DNA of 64,000 nucleotides from Strobilurus pachycystidiatus (GCA_019915135.1 JAHLMK010000003.1:744001-808000), one strand, 5' to 3'. Positions 1 through 11,573 are shown, counted from the stretch's first letter. Program-made: numbers and translations. Notes: generated by a model from the letters alone, not told the origin.

Positions 1-11
1 CTAAGACCTAC

Positions 12-457
12 CTTGATACTGAAAGGAACGCCGTGAAGTGGTCCGCGAAGCTGACCAGTGGTGCCAAACTCAAGGTCCAACACCTTGGCTTGTTGCCGCG
101 CCTCCTCGAACATGGCTTAAACAGTTGGTTTTGAAGATATCATGGTTATAGGGGCTTACTTTCAGTTATACAATTTGTGAGTCTCTGCGCATGAACAGCA
201 CTTCGGATATATGCCCCCACGACGTTAGTTGCAGTCCAGTCTCCGTCGGCGATGGAAGAAACGATCTCAGCAGCTTTCGAGTCCCACTTGAGCATACAAC
301 CTTTAGACTGAACAATGCACATACCTGTGGCGTGCAAATACGCCTCGTCGTCAGATGAGAGCTTGTGGTCTATATTGGCGAGATTTTCGCTGCGCTGTTT
401 GCGCTTGCTGTCTGCGATGGCGGCTGTTCTTCCCTCGATGCTGCTGAAAAACATCAT
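12..457 (-). CDS. Amidase-signature family protein, N-terminal part (runs off left edge)
   Basis: Three exons on the minus strand (457-325, 273-160, 115-12), joined by GT-AG introns of 51 and 44 bp, with a further donor at position 11. The joined frame gives about 115 residues. It shows the fungal amidase N-terminal pattern: a YLHAT motif followed by AAEIVSSIADGDWTATNVV, then AYIRSAVHAQ and LTNCITE, and at the end RGPLHGVPFSIK, the start of the amidase signature around the first catalytic lysine. Family members hydrolyse amide bonds of small or fatty-acid amides; the substrate here is unknown. The Ser-Ser-Lys core and the rest of the protein lie outside the window. The start is one of two adjacent ATG codons (457 or 454), both in a typical MFF-type N-terminus; the longer upstream reading begins with GTG and was not used. 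Confidence 0.82.
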
Positions 458-1869
458 GACGGTGTGGGCAGTGTCCGGGCGAGACCTGGGTACCACTGAG
501 AAGCAGGCAGAGTATATAGAGTATAATTCAATGGTCGGTCAGCCGGCCGCGAAACAAATCAATCAGATGCGATCTGAGTTCCTATAGAATCAATCACTGT
601 CAGTGTCAGGACTCATTGTTATAAGTACGCACACGCTCACTTGCGGCATCGAAGATCATAAGGCGAGACGTCCGAAAAGGTAACAGTCCCATCACCTACC
701 AGTACTAGTGGTGCCTCTTTTCATACACTCATCATTTTTGACGTATGGAGCAAGAAGACGGATACGTACACGCGCGGGATTCCAGTGACGACCAGATGCC
801 AGCTCGACGGCGAAATGAAGCCTAGAGAAGGGGAGACGTTCTAGATATCCAAGTCCAAATTGTGACACGAGATCATCTGTATCCAGATCACAGTGTGACA
901 ACCCACTGACTTCCCATCGCGAGGAGTCCAGCGCTCTCCTCAATTTCCAAAGAAGAGCTGATGCATGTTAGGCCATCTTTGTTACCCTATCTAGGTGTCG
1001 TCGGCACCAGGTCACCTTCTGTGCCAGAACGCCACACGTTCAAGATCGTGTAGGCCCCCGTCGTACCATCGTACAAGTTCTCACGCGTCGGTACAACTGT
1101 GAGGCTATGCGGGGCCATATGCCTTTCGCGAAGATAATATGATCCGTGTAGGCTACCGTCTTCTGCGGCATGCAGGCGGACCGGTGTCTCTCGAATCGAG
1201 GTGGCGAGACAGGACAAGCCTGGGACGGAGAAAGACGCGTAGGGGTACCAGGCAGTGCACAAGGCTAGGCTGAGAAGGCATTGTGTAGTACATCATCATG
1301 GAACGAATGTAACTGATTGCAGACTACTAGAGGTACAGACCGGTGTACGAATAGACGAGGCTTTACGTACTGCGATAGCATGCCCAAGCACCTGAATACG
1401 CGTCAGCCTTGACTAACGTTCCGTCTTGTCCACTTGCCTTTACCCCCCAGCGCGTTGAGACGGCGTTGTTTCCATTTGAGAACAATCTGGCGCGAGGCAG
1501 TCCAGGCTCACCGCAGTGGGTTCTTGTATATCTGTGACTTGGCCCTAGGCTGCAGCAGAACGAATCTCATAGCAGGGATTGAGATATGGACGGGAGTGTA
1601 ACGCGCGACCCTCAAACAGACAGCGAACTTCTAGTAGCAACGGGCGGGGCGGCTGTGTGTACTGCTGAGCCCAGCGGCATGCTGTACGGTGGCGGGATGG
1701 CGCGGTGACCGTGTAGAATGAGTGCTCGAACGGCAGCTTCGGCAGCAGCGTCCCAATTCCGGCTTTCCTTATAAGGACAGGGTTCCTCCTTTTCGGCCGC
1801 GATCACGTCGTTGTGTGCACACTTCCGCGACTTGTCCACGCCCGGTGGGTTCCATTGACCGATGCCGTG
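458..1869. other. Gene-poor stretch upstream of the amidase
   Basis: No recognised gene. The minus strand holds two neighbouring open stretches (1262-987 and 943-692). The first has a fairly natural composition (SIRETPVRLHAAEDGSL, HMAPHSLTVVPTRENLYDG) and could be exons of one unrecognised gene or an old remnant. No start codon, splice pair or family motif ties them together. Confidence 0.4.
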
Positions 1870-1871
1870 TA

Positions 1872-1938
1872 CAGTCGTTCCGGAAATCTTTGCCGTTGTT
1901 CCAAATGCGGCCGATCAATTCAGAGAATTCAGAAAATT
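1872..1938 (+). repeat. Left terminal inverted repeat (67 bp)
   Basis: Reads CAGTCGTTCCGGAAATCTTT at its outer end and is the reverse complement of 2848-2914 apart from one G/A difference. A TA dinucleotide lies immediately outside. Confidence 0.92.
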
Positions 1939-2847
1939 AACCGAAACTCAAAAAATGTCAAGACCTTGCGTTCCGAACCGAAAAGACCGAGCAATAGTAT
2001 TGAAAACATGTATTCAGGGTGTATCTAGTACTTGACATCGAAATACACCGGCTGTTTACAGTGAAACGAGGTCAAACAGATGGAGACGTGTTCGTCCTCA
2101 GTGTGCACCTGCAGCGGGCGTCGTTGAGGATTGGAGCAGATTAAAAACCCAAGAATGACACAGACATGAGGATAGGGCACTGATTGTGTCTTGGGAACGC
2201 TTTTGTACGTCGTAAAGGGGTGGGTCATCATGTTCGGTTTTTGCTTTGACTCCAGCCAACGTGATACAGTCCAGAAACAGACGAGCGCAGCTTGAAGAGT
2301 GTTTAAGGCCTTTCTGGGTGATTTTGTGTGTCCTTCGATGCTGGATGAGTTCAATAGTGTTTGGCATTGGTACTGTGGCGCAACCCAAGGCCGTCCTCTC
2401 ATGTGTGTGCTTTGGTACTCTGAGAGGCACGGATCAGTCAAGGAAACGGATGGATGTATCGCCTGAACATACCTGATAGATCCAATGCTCTTCCGTTCAC
2501 GAGTCATTGGATTCAGCCACGTCGATATTTGTGCAGGCCAATCCTCAGCACTCGGTCGCTACCGGGAAGGTTTGTGCCCAATCCAGAATGCAATCTTGTT
2601 TTAAATGATGAATCCCAGTCTCCAGGGGTGCTCGCTGAGGTCGCGGAAGAGACAGAAGCAGCTGCAAAGCAGCCTTGATCGTAGTCGGTGGGTCAGACTG
2701 TCGGGTTCCAGATACGGGTATGATTGCTTCTTCTGCTTCGCGCAGCAGTACACTGTAAAATGATCTACTCATGACTTGTTTACGACGACACATGGGTGCT
2801 CTAGGAGGCCTGACAAGAGGAGGAAGACATTATTTCTCATTTACGAC

Positions 2848-2914
2848 AATTTTCTGAATTCTTTGAATTGATCGGCCGCATTTGGAACAACGGCAAAGAT
2901 TTCCGGAACGACTG
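2848..2914 (-). repeat. Right terminal inverted repeat (67 bp)
   Basis: Inverted partner of 1872-1938, with TA immediately outside at 2915-2916. Similarity stops abruptly at the inner edge on both sides. Confidence 0.92.
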
Positions 2915-2916
2915 TA

Positions 2917-3329
2917 AACGACAACAACAACAAGAGGATCAGGATCACTTCAACTGTTACTCTTCTCCCGACTTCAATTTGTAACTAAGACTTCGGACAC
3001 TTTTGGGCTGATAATACTGACAGAGATGTCTTGGCACATCAGCCCATGGTCCCGTATTCAATGCCTAAGAAGCTAGCAATGCATATCTTTCGCTCATCTT
3101 CCCAGTTGGCATCTCTTGATACTGACCGGTATGCGTTCCGATCGAATGAAAGCGGGACACGCGGTACTAGCTCGATGGAACCCAATGATGATCCGTGGGC
3201 TTGTTCATCTTTTCCACTTCATTCCTACTCCACTTCGTAGCGCGGTATGGGTTGTACTACTGATATTCCCACACCGAGCGGCGGTGTCAAAAACCCGTCC
3301 GAGGAAACCAGTCTCTTCCTAACCTTGAC
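2917..3329. other. Intergenic region, upstream of the first DUF6534 gene
   Basis: No gene recognised; short open frames at 3031-3322 show no family resemblance. It probably contains the promoter of the gene starting at 3330, but no clear TATA box was seen. Confidence 0.4.
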
Positions 3330-5001
3330 ATGTCACCGGTACAGATTCCTGGCCTGCCAAACATCGCCTTATCGTGCGTTTCTCAGTAGTTGTGATCACC
3401 TCAGACACTGACTGTTTCCTCTAGAACAGGGCCTCTTGTGATTACTAGTGACATCCGTCCGCCTAGATGATTCTCAGATTGGCTTAGGTCCTGGGATATA
3501 TGTGGAGCTACGCCTTATACGGTGTTCTGTTCGTTCAAGTTTGTGAGTGTGTTTGAGATATTTTGCAGCGCTTCCCCCCCCGGCTGACGCACAAGCGCAG
3601 ATATATATTTGCAGACGTTCTCTGTGAAAGATTCTCGCGGGCTGAAAGTCTACGGTGCGCCTTTAAAAATGGTCAACCCTGCCCATCGGACCTCATCAGT
3701 CTGCAGTTTTGGTTTTCTTTCTTCTTGAGACTATCTTCACAGTGTTTATGAACATCGGTGCTTGGAAGCTATTCGGGTCAGGATGGGGCGACGTTGACAA
3801 TCTCGTTGCTCTCGACTGGTCCTGGAGGCCGCTGACAGGTATCAATTGCCTTGGTACGTTGTGTGACAACCCTCATACTACTTGTCCTCAGCTTGCGTCA
3901 GAGGCTGCTATGGCACAGAGCTATTACGCTTGGCGCATCTATCAGCTATCGCACTCAATCTGTCTACCGTTATTCATCGAGTCTGTAAGCCACAATAGCA
4001 AGCCTTAGACACCATACTGATGCTAACATGAATGGACAGCTATCAGTCGCGCAGATTGTCGTCGGACTCTATTTCAGCACGAAAGTTTGTGACCTTGTCT
4101 TGTGGGACTGAACTCTACTTACCATACACTTCCTTCCATCCTTCCCTACGTAGGTGTCCATTGAGAATGGTAAAATAGCGACCCTTCTGGCGCTTGCCCC
4201 CGAAGTCACAGTCTGTACCTGGGTTCATCGCTTTGACACAGCTGAACGTCCGGTTAGACCTGGCTTGTCCTGAATTTTGCATGTGATGGCTTAATCACAA
4301 TCTCACTGCTGGTCATTGTAAGTCAATACGCTTTCAGTGTATGGTGCAGATTTTTGATACTATCTCGTCCAGTTCCATCGTTATAGAACACGCAGCAAGT
4401 TCGAAGGCACCGTCAACATGCTAAATAGGCTTATCTTCGTGACATGCGAGACCGGTTCCATAACGTGTCTTGCAGCTGGGACAAACGTGGTTGTTTGGGC
4501 GAGGTTCAGGCACTACACCTTCCATCTTGGCCTGTACGTCTGTTGGTCATATACAAAAGCACAACTCACACTTTGAGTCCAGCTTCCTGATTGTGGGGAA
4601 ATTGTATGTCTCATATGCATGCACCTCATTACCCCTGGGCTGTTCTAATTGGTCTTTAGATACTCGAATATGCTGATGGTGCTTCTGAATTTTCGCGCGC
4701 ATTTCGACTGCGATGTGACGGAATCATCTGGGCCATCAGTCAGAATCAATCAGGAACATGGCGTGTGCATTAGCTACACAACCGATGTAGTGACGGACCG
4801 TGAGGCTAGCGTGATGAACATGGAGGTTGGTATTGTTCCCAGTTATTCATCTACTAGCATACTGCTCAGTGCTAATACTCACAACCACAGGACCTTGTGT
4901 TATCGTCCAGTGGTAGGAGAGATTCTACCGAGCAGAAACTCTCTGGAAGGTACGAGGAGAATCAATACAAAGCAGACGTTATCGATATCGCAGTCAATTG
5001 A
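3330..5001 (+). CDS. DUF6534-type seven-helix membrane protein, 13 exons
   Basis: Hand-joined exons 3330-3373, 3425-3437, 3488-3542, 3601-3654, 3707-3853, 3902-3984, 4040-4084, 4154-4210, 4258-4317, 4373-4533, 4583-4603, 4660-4825 and 4891-5001 sum to 1017 nt (338 residues) with no internal stop. The family layout is clear: TGPLVLGYMW and ALYGVLFVQVYIYLQ in helix 1, VFFLLETIFTVFM in helix 2, the loop FGSGWGDVDNLVALD, AQSYYAWRIYQLS, WLVLNFACDGLITIS, TVNMLNRLIFVTCETGS, and the end of the membrane part GKLYSNMLMVLLNFRA. A polar cytoplasmic tail follows. This family is greatly expanded in mushroom-forming fungi and its function is unknown; a receptor-like role is only a guess. The second exon has 13 nt. 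A paralogue lies at 11574. Confidence 0.85.
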
Positions 5002-5439
5002 GAATGCAGCACTGTTTCAAGGAATTCCCAGAATTCATGATGTACATATGTATCTATCTTTTCCATGCGGGAGGCACTGGAGTGTAAACTTATTAGCCTA
5101 CAGACCCTCCTTTATAATGTTCAACCTGCGATCGCCGAGATCATGGCAAGAGCTGTTGTTGCTCGTCTTCTAACTGCTCGTGCGACCCCGACGGCACGCA
5201 GCTGGCACCATTTCCGCCGAGAAGACGAGGTGCCAGTCGCAGCGACGAGAACTATGACTCAGTCGGGTCGAGAGCTGAAATGGGAGCATCATAGTCGGAG
5301 GGTACGCATGAATGACGCAGGACTTCTAGAGAAACCAGATTAACGCCTTCATCGGATTCTTCCTTGACGTCTCTTCGGTCAGGTTGATTGACACACTGCA
5401 ACAATTCTGGCGCTTAAGGTCCACAGTGTTCGTTTCGGC

Positions 5440-6480
5440 CAATGAAGTCTGAGTGCTATCATACATGGTAACCTTCGTGGGATCTCTCCAAATGCCGTGA
5501 TATGTTTCTGGACCCATCGCAGGGCTAATCGTTCTATACAGTAACACTGCTTATCAGTATGTCAAGCTGATTCAAGTGTGTCATGGTGGTTTACGGTCAT
5601 GCAATCCTAGATTTCCTATCCCGGTTTCCTTCATTTCCCTGCCCGGAAGGAATCAAACGCTTGTACCGCAGTGAGCGGTCGCGTATGGCTTGTTCGACGG
5701 GGAGACACACCAGAAAGACGATATCTCATCGAGACGAAGATGATAGGCTGCCCAATGGTTATGGAACGCTCAACAATGACGCTGCCATTGTACAAGATAG
5801 TCGTTCCATCCTGAAATCCGAAAGAAGCGTCAGACTAGTCTACGGCAGATCTGAGGAGAGAGCGCACCGCCATAGATCCACTATCGATCGGCATTTAGTA
5901 AGTAACATGCTTATGAACGATCAACGGAACCATGACTTGCCACTACGACCGGGTATTTAGCAGTGCTGACACTCAAGTTAGGCGTGACGACATTGAGACT
6001 CAAGCCTACAGAGCTGCGTGAGAGTGCGTGAGACACTACACCCTAGAACAGCTGGACAAGGGACCCACAGTCTTCGCCATCGGTGAAGGTCGGAGCAGGT
6101 ACGCTGGCAAAAGTCTGCAAAGTCTCAGGCGGGAGATCAGAGACGTTCAACTTCGTTCCAGGTTGTTGGGGGCAAGCCGTTCCGTAGGCTGTCGCATCGA
6201 TTGCGCCGGTGTAAGCCTCTGCGGGCTGAGGGAGATTCAGGCGAAGGGGCCATATACTGCGACCACGTCAGCCTGGAAGCCATGACCAGTCAAAGGCCAT
6301 GGACGTACGGTGGCTTGCCATAAGGGATTCCAAGGAGTTGAAAGACGGATCCCGACGCGGCCCCCGTGACCGTGGCCGCGTCCAAAGTTACGGTAGGGGA
6401 TTGCGCCAACGTCCATGCGATTTGAAGAGTGACTGAGAGCCAGGAAGGAGCATCCTTCTTGAGTTGTTGGACGACAAGAG
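5440..6480 (-). pseudogene. Carboxylesterase type-B family pseudogene (N-terminal third)
   Basis: Minus-strand pieces in correct order match the start of a fungal carboxylesterase/lipase: SPTVTLDAATVTG, LLGIPYGKPP, LRLNLPQPAEAYTGAIDAT, AYGTACPQQ, DGEDCLSLNVVTP, AKYPVVV, WIYGG, DGTTILYNGS, GQPIIFVSMRYRL, FLPGREMKETGIGNLGLHD, LALRWVQKHITAFG and DPTKVTMY. Intron-like GT-AG breaks lie between most pieces, and one fits a GC-AG intron (donor GCAAGT after PVVV). There are single-base losses where family members read AFGF and FGGDP, no in-frame start codon in the first piece, and nothing recognisable after DPTKVTMY, just before the GESAG nucleophile motif would appear. The gene is therefore decayed and truncated, with no catalytic serine, and is not expected to make an active enzyme. 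Confidence 0.75.
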
Positions 6481-7279
6481 AATCGAGCGCTCAACTTTTT
6501 ATAAGTACGAGTCATAGCCCGACGTAAGGCTCCACGAGGGCGGGCGTCGCGGCCAGACCGAGAGAGGGGTATACATATTCATGGCCGAGCCATAAGACTA
6601 CGAGAGTCTGACAAAAATAGAGTGAGATCCCGTAGCCTAAGTGTATCTATAGGGACGCGTAAGAATGAGTCAAAGAATGAGTGCTGAATTCCCCGACAGC
6701 CCAAGGCTTACTCCATCAAGCTTCAAGAATTACGAGGGCAATGGCTAGATCATGTCTACCATAAGCACGTTCCGTCGAGGCCATACGTGGAGGAATATGT
6801 CAGAAGACGGGTTACGGCCAGAACGGGCCTCATCCTGATTCCTGACCTATGGTCCGACTCGGCAGCATCATGTAGTCTTTCAGGAGATTCTTAGGTTTCG
6901 GAATACAGAGGGGCAGCATGAGACTGGAGACATCTCAAAAACATCTAGGAATGCGTGGGATGTGCTACGACCCAGAGAGTGTTCGTCTTCTTGAGACAGA
7001 TAGTCTGTGAATGCGGGGATGTGCTGCGACCCAGGGAGTGCTCGTGTTCTTGAGGCAGATGATTTGTCTGTGAGAGTGGGGCCTATGTTCAAGTTAGCGA
7101 CACAATGGACTTAATGATCGCGATGCGATGTTGAAGGAGAAACGCGTGGGATTTCGTTGTGGGTCATGTTAATACAGAGTTGTGGTACAGATTTCTGAAA
7201 GAGGAGCATGAGACGTTGATGTGGCGCAGGGAAACGATGAAAGGACAGACCGAACAATGCGGTGTAGTGATGGTAATTA
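6481..7279. other. Intergenic region
   Basis: No gene recognised on either strand apart from the 60-bp tandem duplication at 6949-7068; the remaining open frames are short and without motif. Confidence 0.4.
6949..7068. repeat. 60-bp tandem duplication (two copies)
   Basis: Copies at 6949-7008 and 7009-7068 share GATGTGCTRCGACCCAGRG and TTCTTGAGRCAGAT, with a handful of substitutions. No function seen. Confidence 0.8.
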
Positions 7280-7684
7280 TCAATCTAGGAATGGGTCGCC
7301 AATTTCTGGTTCAGATGGTTCAGGACAGGCATAACGGACGCCAAAACAAAGCGCACCTTTTCGAAGAAAGTCGACAGCGCTGTTATCAACCATGTCCTCC
7401 TTCCTCGTACCGCCCTCTTTCTCCCAGGAACCGCCTGACCCACCGACCATAGCGCGCGAGGGTTGATCTCTGCGTCTCGACTTGGAGTCGCGCGCGGTCG
7501 ATGAGCTGCCATAGGTACGGCGCTTGGCAGACGCAGTGGGTGAGGCAAGGCTGCCGCTGACCATGTTGAGGAGCGTGGAGGTGTTGCCTTGGCTAGAAGA
7601 GTCGAGCGCAAACAATTCTTCGGGGGGCGTCGCCGTCGACGGCGTGGAGAGCGACGGCGAGCCGGGTTCTGGTGGCGAGTTCAT
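7280..7684 (-). CDS. Small Ser/Pro-rich protein of unknown family, divergent from SRP68
   Basis: Two exons on the minus strand (7684-7357 and 7305-7280) with a 51-bp GT-AG intron give 117 residues from an ATG at 7684. The first half is Ser/Thr/Pro-rich and probably disordered (starts MNSPPEPGSPSLSTPS). It is followed by a basic patch (SKSRRRDQ) and a short, probably folded end reading VDNSAVDFLRKEIGDPFLD. The splice is supported because it joins VDFLRK to EIGDPFLD cleanly just before the stop; reading through the intron also stays open, so a longer 134-residue form is possible. I do not recognise the family. Its start lies only 72 bp from that of SRP68 on the opposite strand, so both probably share a bidirectional promoter. 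Confidence 0.6.
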   Translation of the reverse strand: MNSPPEPGSPSLSTPSTATPPEELFALDSSSQGNTSTLLNMVSGSLASPTASAKRRTYGSSSTARDSKSRRRDQPSRAMVGGSGGSWEKEGGTRKEDMVDNSAVDFLRKGALCFGVRYACPEPSEPEIGDPFLD

Positions 7685-7756
7685 CGTGGTCGATGGCGAA
7701 GATGCAATTTCCGAATTGGGGCACCCACATCTTGACTTCTTCCCATTATCATCAAC
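7685..7756. promoter_or_regulatory. Short bidirectional promoter region
   Basis: 72 bp between two divergent start codons. No obvious TATA box; housekeeping divergent pairs in fungi are often arranged like this. Confidence 0.45.
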
Positions 7757-9748
7757 ATGTCAGAAAAGCTTACTTTTTGCGGTATGAGCAGTGAAGACTC
7801 TCTGTTATCAGGCCTAACATCATTCACAGCACTGCAGCTCGCCAACGAACAGCGGAACGCATATGGATTGCGCTACCATGACTTTCCTCGATACCGGTCC
7901 GGATTTCGACCAGAAATATGTTCCAACTTGCTCACGAATTTCCCAGAAAACACTGCGCCAACCGCACTCATCGTATCCGGTCGTCGCTGAAGATGACCCA
8001 CGGAAAAGGGCGCGAGTTCAAGAAATTACCTGCTCTGAAGGCGGAGACAATCAAGGATGGCCAGTACGTGTATAACTCATGGACGCAAATCCTCAAATTC
8101 ATTATCATCGACAGCCTCCAGCTCCTCCTCATGGAATCCGAGCGTGCATGGGCATATTCGCAGGATCTACTCGCCCAATCGCGCAAAGACGTGGACCACG
8201 CCAGCACACTCCGTCACAGCGCTACGGGACGATTCAGGCGCAGCGTCAACTGGTCCACAGAGCTTCTCTCTCACTGCCAGACTCTCTACGCATCGTCCCG
8301 TCTATCCGCTGAAGGTCTCCTCGAGGTCACCATTTACACCCTCATATTGAACGGGCGTTTTCTGCGCTACAGAGAAGAGTTTGACGATGCCTTGGTACAG
8401 CTGAGCGTGGCCAGGCACCTCCTTGATGAACTCGCAGGTGCTGCCCGGACCAGCAGAGATCAGGCTCTCGCCACGCTCTTCGCAGACGAGATCGGACCGG
8501 AGATTCGATACTGTGCACACGAGCTGGGTCGCGCTGAGGCTTACAACGTCGACAAGATCGTCAGCGAGTTGGCGCCAAAGAATAGGAACGTGCTGGTAGA
8601 TGGTTGTGATTCGCTCTTGGCGGCCTTCAAGCAGAAGCAGTCGTCCGGCGGCGAGCGCAGGCTGGCAGAGATCGTATGGGAGGGCGAGCCGGTACCTGTG
8701 CGCAATCCGGAGCTAGTAGACGTGTTTTTGAAGGTGCAAGACGCGCAGTCGAGATTGGAGGCGGACGGGCAAGGTAAATCCAACTCGAAGAAGAGCGTCG
8801 CCGCCTTCGATGCCATTCTTCTCGCCCTGAGCGACGCCGAGGAAGTCGCCAGGAAACTCATGGAAGCCCAGCAGGTAAGTTTCCCCTTCTCATATAACTC
8901 TTGTTCTCATATGACTATCAGAGTACTTCCGCCGGAGGATCGCGCGACATCCAATTCGTACATGCCTATATCGTGTACCAGCTCCTCTCGCGACGCATCC
9001 AACGTGATCTTCATCTCATGCAGGCCTTGCTGCCGAAAGTCACCAAAGGTCACACAGACAGCAGAGTCTATCCTGCGGTAGTCAAGCTTCTGGACACCGT
9101 CATGCAAAGCTTGAACCAGATGCGCACCCTGAGCATCGTCGACGACAATCCCGACTTGGCCTCTGGCGTAGATGCGCGGATATCTTTCACGAAAGCAAAT
9201 AGGTGGGTGCTGCTCTTCAACTCGAAGATCCCTGATACTCATCGGGGTACAGATGTCTATATCTCGCACGATGCTTCGCTGCCGTCAAGAAATATGCCGA
9301 GGCAGTAACACTCTACAAACACTCCGCCATCCACGTCCGCGAGACGAAATCGCATCTCTCCATCTCCTCCTCTCCTCCCGAACTCGGCTTCTTTCCCCTC
9401 ACCGACTCTGAGCTCTCTACCTTTGACGCGGAGAGCACGACGGACGAGACGCGGTTCAAGCGCGAGTGGCTAGCCTACAACGGTGGCGCGGTGGATCAGG
9501 ATCAGGACCCCAAGTCGTACAAGAAGCCGCCGTTTTTCAATATTGCGCTGAACTATGTGGAGATGGATATGGAGGCGGTGATGCGGAGGGCGGGGATGGT
9601 GCAGGCAGAGGTGGAGGAGAAGAAGACGCAGACACAGACACAGACACAGAGGATGGACACGGAGGAGAAGGCCGTGCATGAGGAAGAGAAGGTCCAGCCA
9701 TCGCGGAGCGGGTTGGGTGGGCTGTTGGGTGGGTGGTGGGGTAAGTGA
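7757..9748 (+). CDS. SRP68: Signal recognition particle subunit SRP68
   Basis: Six exons (7757-7781, 7830-7896, 7947-8063, 8115-8874, 8922-9202, 9253-9748) sum to 1746 nt (581 residues), near the usual 600 of fungal SRP68. SRP68 binds the 7SL RNA and SRP72 and is part of the particle that targets secretory proteins to the endoplasmic reticulum. Diagnostic N-terminal RNA-binding segments are present: ALQLANEQRNAYGLRYHDF, KHCANRTHRIRSSLKMTHGK, then LQLLLMESERAWAYSQDL. The middle has EIGPEIRYCAHELG and further on IQFVHAYIVYQLLSRRIQRD. The C-terminal SRP72-binding side includes FFNIALNYVEMDM. The C-terminus is a low-complexity tail with a TQTQTQTQ microsatellite and a Gly/Trp-rich end (GLGGLLGGWWGK). 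All exon phases agree and nothing appears broken, so this is taken as the functional housekeeping copy. Confidence 0.93.
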
Positions 9749-9907
9749 AGTACTTATCCCGTCGTCCACAGACAATTTCGCATGTACTTCATGTTGGGTG
9801 GGTGGTGGGGGTATATAAACGTTCTAATTGAAGGTGCATTGATTTGCGCATTTGTCTTGATCACTCTGGATGCCCGCGGTAATGTCCATGACGAGTCCAA
9901 TTGCCAA
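9749..9907. other. SRP68 3' region with a repeated G-rich tract
   Basis: The G-rich run GTTGGGTGGGTGGTGGGG that ends the SRP68 coding region (about 9724) recurs about 68 bp later, after the stop codon (about 9792). It is followed by a TATATAAA-like stretch near 9811. It could be polyadenylation or promoter sequence; nothing decisive. Confidence 0.35.
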
Positions 9908-10383
9908 TTATGTGAACACATCTTCTGACAGTAGCGTGATAGTATTCAAAATGTTCATCCTCGTACTTTTGATTGGCGAATTTGAGACCAGCATTTTGTC
10001 GCCGGGAGAGGTGCAGAGAGCGCACTCATGTCTATCCACCCAATCTGGACGTTCACCGCATTGACGGGCGTAGTCTCGAGACCATGGCGAAACAAAACCT
10101 CCGCATACAAAGGATATCGGAATCAGGTCAATTTCCACTACCTCTCATTATTGGTGCGCCATGGGGACAATATTCTTCTGCAGGAAATTCCTCGCAACTA
10201 CCAGTCGACTTCGTTGGCGCAGGATTGTACCTTGGGTTCTCTGACACTCCAAAGTTGGTGCATCAGTACAGTGCTGACAAGCATACCCGAAGTGGCGCCG
10301 GTACGCGAGGCGAGAATAGCATATGTAGAAGAAGAAGAAAAAGAGAGTCTATTCGAACTTGATACGGATGCGAGTGTTGGCAT
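9908..10383 (-). CDS. Predicted small three-exon protein, function unknown
   Basis: Minus-strand exons 10383-10287, 10246-10142 and 10098-9908 join through introns of 40 and 43 bp in phase 1 to give 130 residues from an ATG to a TAA. The first exon is Ser-rich (MPTLASVSSSNRLSFSSSS), the second reads VSENPRYNPAPTKSTG and EEYCPHGAPIMRG, and the third is Cys-containing (ARQCGERPDWVDRHECALC). No family is recognised. It faces SRP68 tail to tail. The case rests on frame continuity over two introns that are short for this genome, so it could be a chance assembly of open frames. Confidence 0.38.
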
Positions 10384-11573
10384 CTGTCGACGAGGACGGG
10401 AGTAGTCAACTGGAGCGACTCGGAGGGCCGTACTACATCCGCTGGTCATACCTTCTGCTCGGTGCCCACGATACGGCGACGGAGTTTGGACGAAAAGGCT
10501 TGACTCGAATGGGCTCGAACTTGTAGAGGACATGTATATGTCTGCACATCCGAGAGATGGTGTGATGAAGAATTAGGACCAGTCGATTAGAGGATCGCAA
10601 CCACAGACAGGTCAGAGCACGCATCAGAGGAACAACTTCTGTCCGAGGCTGTCTATCAAAACAATCAGCATACAAATGACTAGATTGACTTACGATGGAG
10701 CGACCCAAGAATCTATCATCAATGCACAGATGCAGTCATTGTAACGAGGGTTGTCCGGGTAAGACCATCTGGAGCAGCTCTGACTCAACCGACTATGTAC
10801 AAGTTCAAGTTGAGAGCCGTGTCATATGTCGCAGAGGGGCGCGGGATTTCGAATAGCATTCACTGTCGTGGCAGATCCGTGATGCATGGTTATTCCACAA
10901 TCAAGACGGCAGATGTTTCCCAGTCCACGGACGTAGGAAGGACTCAAGGCGGACATACAGTACGCTTAATGAATTGGCCCCCGGAACTTTTCTGGGTTGA
11001 TTAGATCGGCGCTTGCCGTCGGGGATCGGCGTCCACGTGTCACCGAAGTCCTGGCGACAGATTTCTTCCTCCTCCCCCATCTTGATTTATCGCGACGAGT
11101 GAATCGAGCCAAGACCGTTTCCCTACTGCTTACTCACTCCCTCAAGACGCAGTGTCTCTTGACAGCGCCCAAGATACGACGCAACTATGCCATTGGAATC
11201 CTGATCACGAGTTGCGGAAACGTTAACGTTGGGCTTCTTTTTCATCACTGCTGTCTCTCGCTCAGTTCGGGGCTCACTTTCTCCACTCTTTTTTAACCTG
11301 TTAAAAGTTGCCTGTATGGCAACAATTCTCTCCTCCTCTCATCGAGGTTCGCAGTACGTATATCGCTCATTTGGTGATATAAGGAGAAGTGTATACGTTG
11401 GGTAGGAATCTCAACTTTGGCGTTTGAGACGTGGAGACCATCATGAGTATCAGTGGCTAAATGGGTAACTACGTTATTCGGGGCGCGTGGGACCCCTGTC
11501 TTAGGACAGGCTATTTCAATGTCTGCCTCTTCTTTCTCTTACTCTCCCATCCGTCGTAGGATCTGCATCCACC
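10384..11573. other. Intergenic region between the small gene and the second DUF6534 gene
   Basis: No coding region supported. The last 300 bp, with pyrimidine-rich runs (for example 11500-11570), are a plausible promoter and 5' leader for the gene at 11574. Confidence 0.4.

Larger units (their letters stand above)
1872..2914. mobile_element. Tc1/mariner-like non-autonomous DNA transposon (long MITE)
   Basis: The 1043-bp element is bounded by inverted repeats that start CAGTCGTTCCGG at both ends and is flanked on each side by TA (1870-1871 and 2915-2916), the target duplication typical of the Tc1/mariner superfamily. The interior has only weak open frames (up to 160 codons on the minus strand at 2507-2025). 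None shows a DDE/DDD transposase motif I can recognise, so it is probably non-autonomous and was mobilised by a transposase elsewhere. The two ends differ at one base over 67 bp, suggesting a fairly recent insertion. Confidence 0.85.

Noticed and set aside
2025..2507. 160-codon frame inside the Tc1-like element as its transposase
   Set aside because: Lacks any recognisable helix-turn-helix or DDE/DDD catalytic pattern and is far shorter than the ~340 residues of the family.
9628..9655. CAGACA microsatellite as a CRISPR-like or regulatory repeat
   Set aside because: It is a short in-frame Thr-Gln repeat in the SRP68 C-terminal tail.
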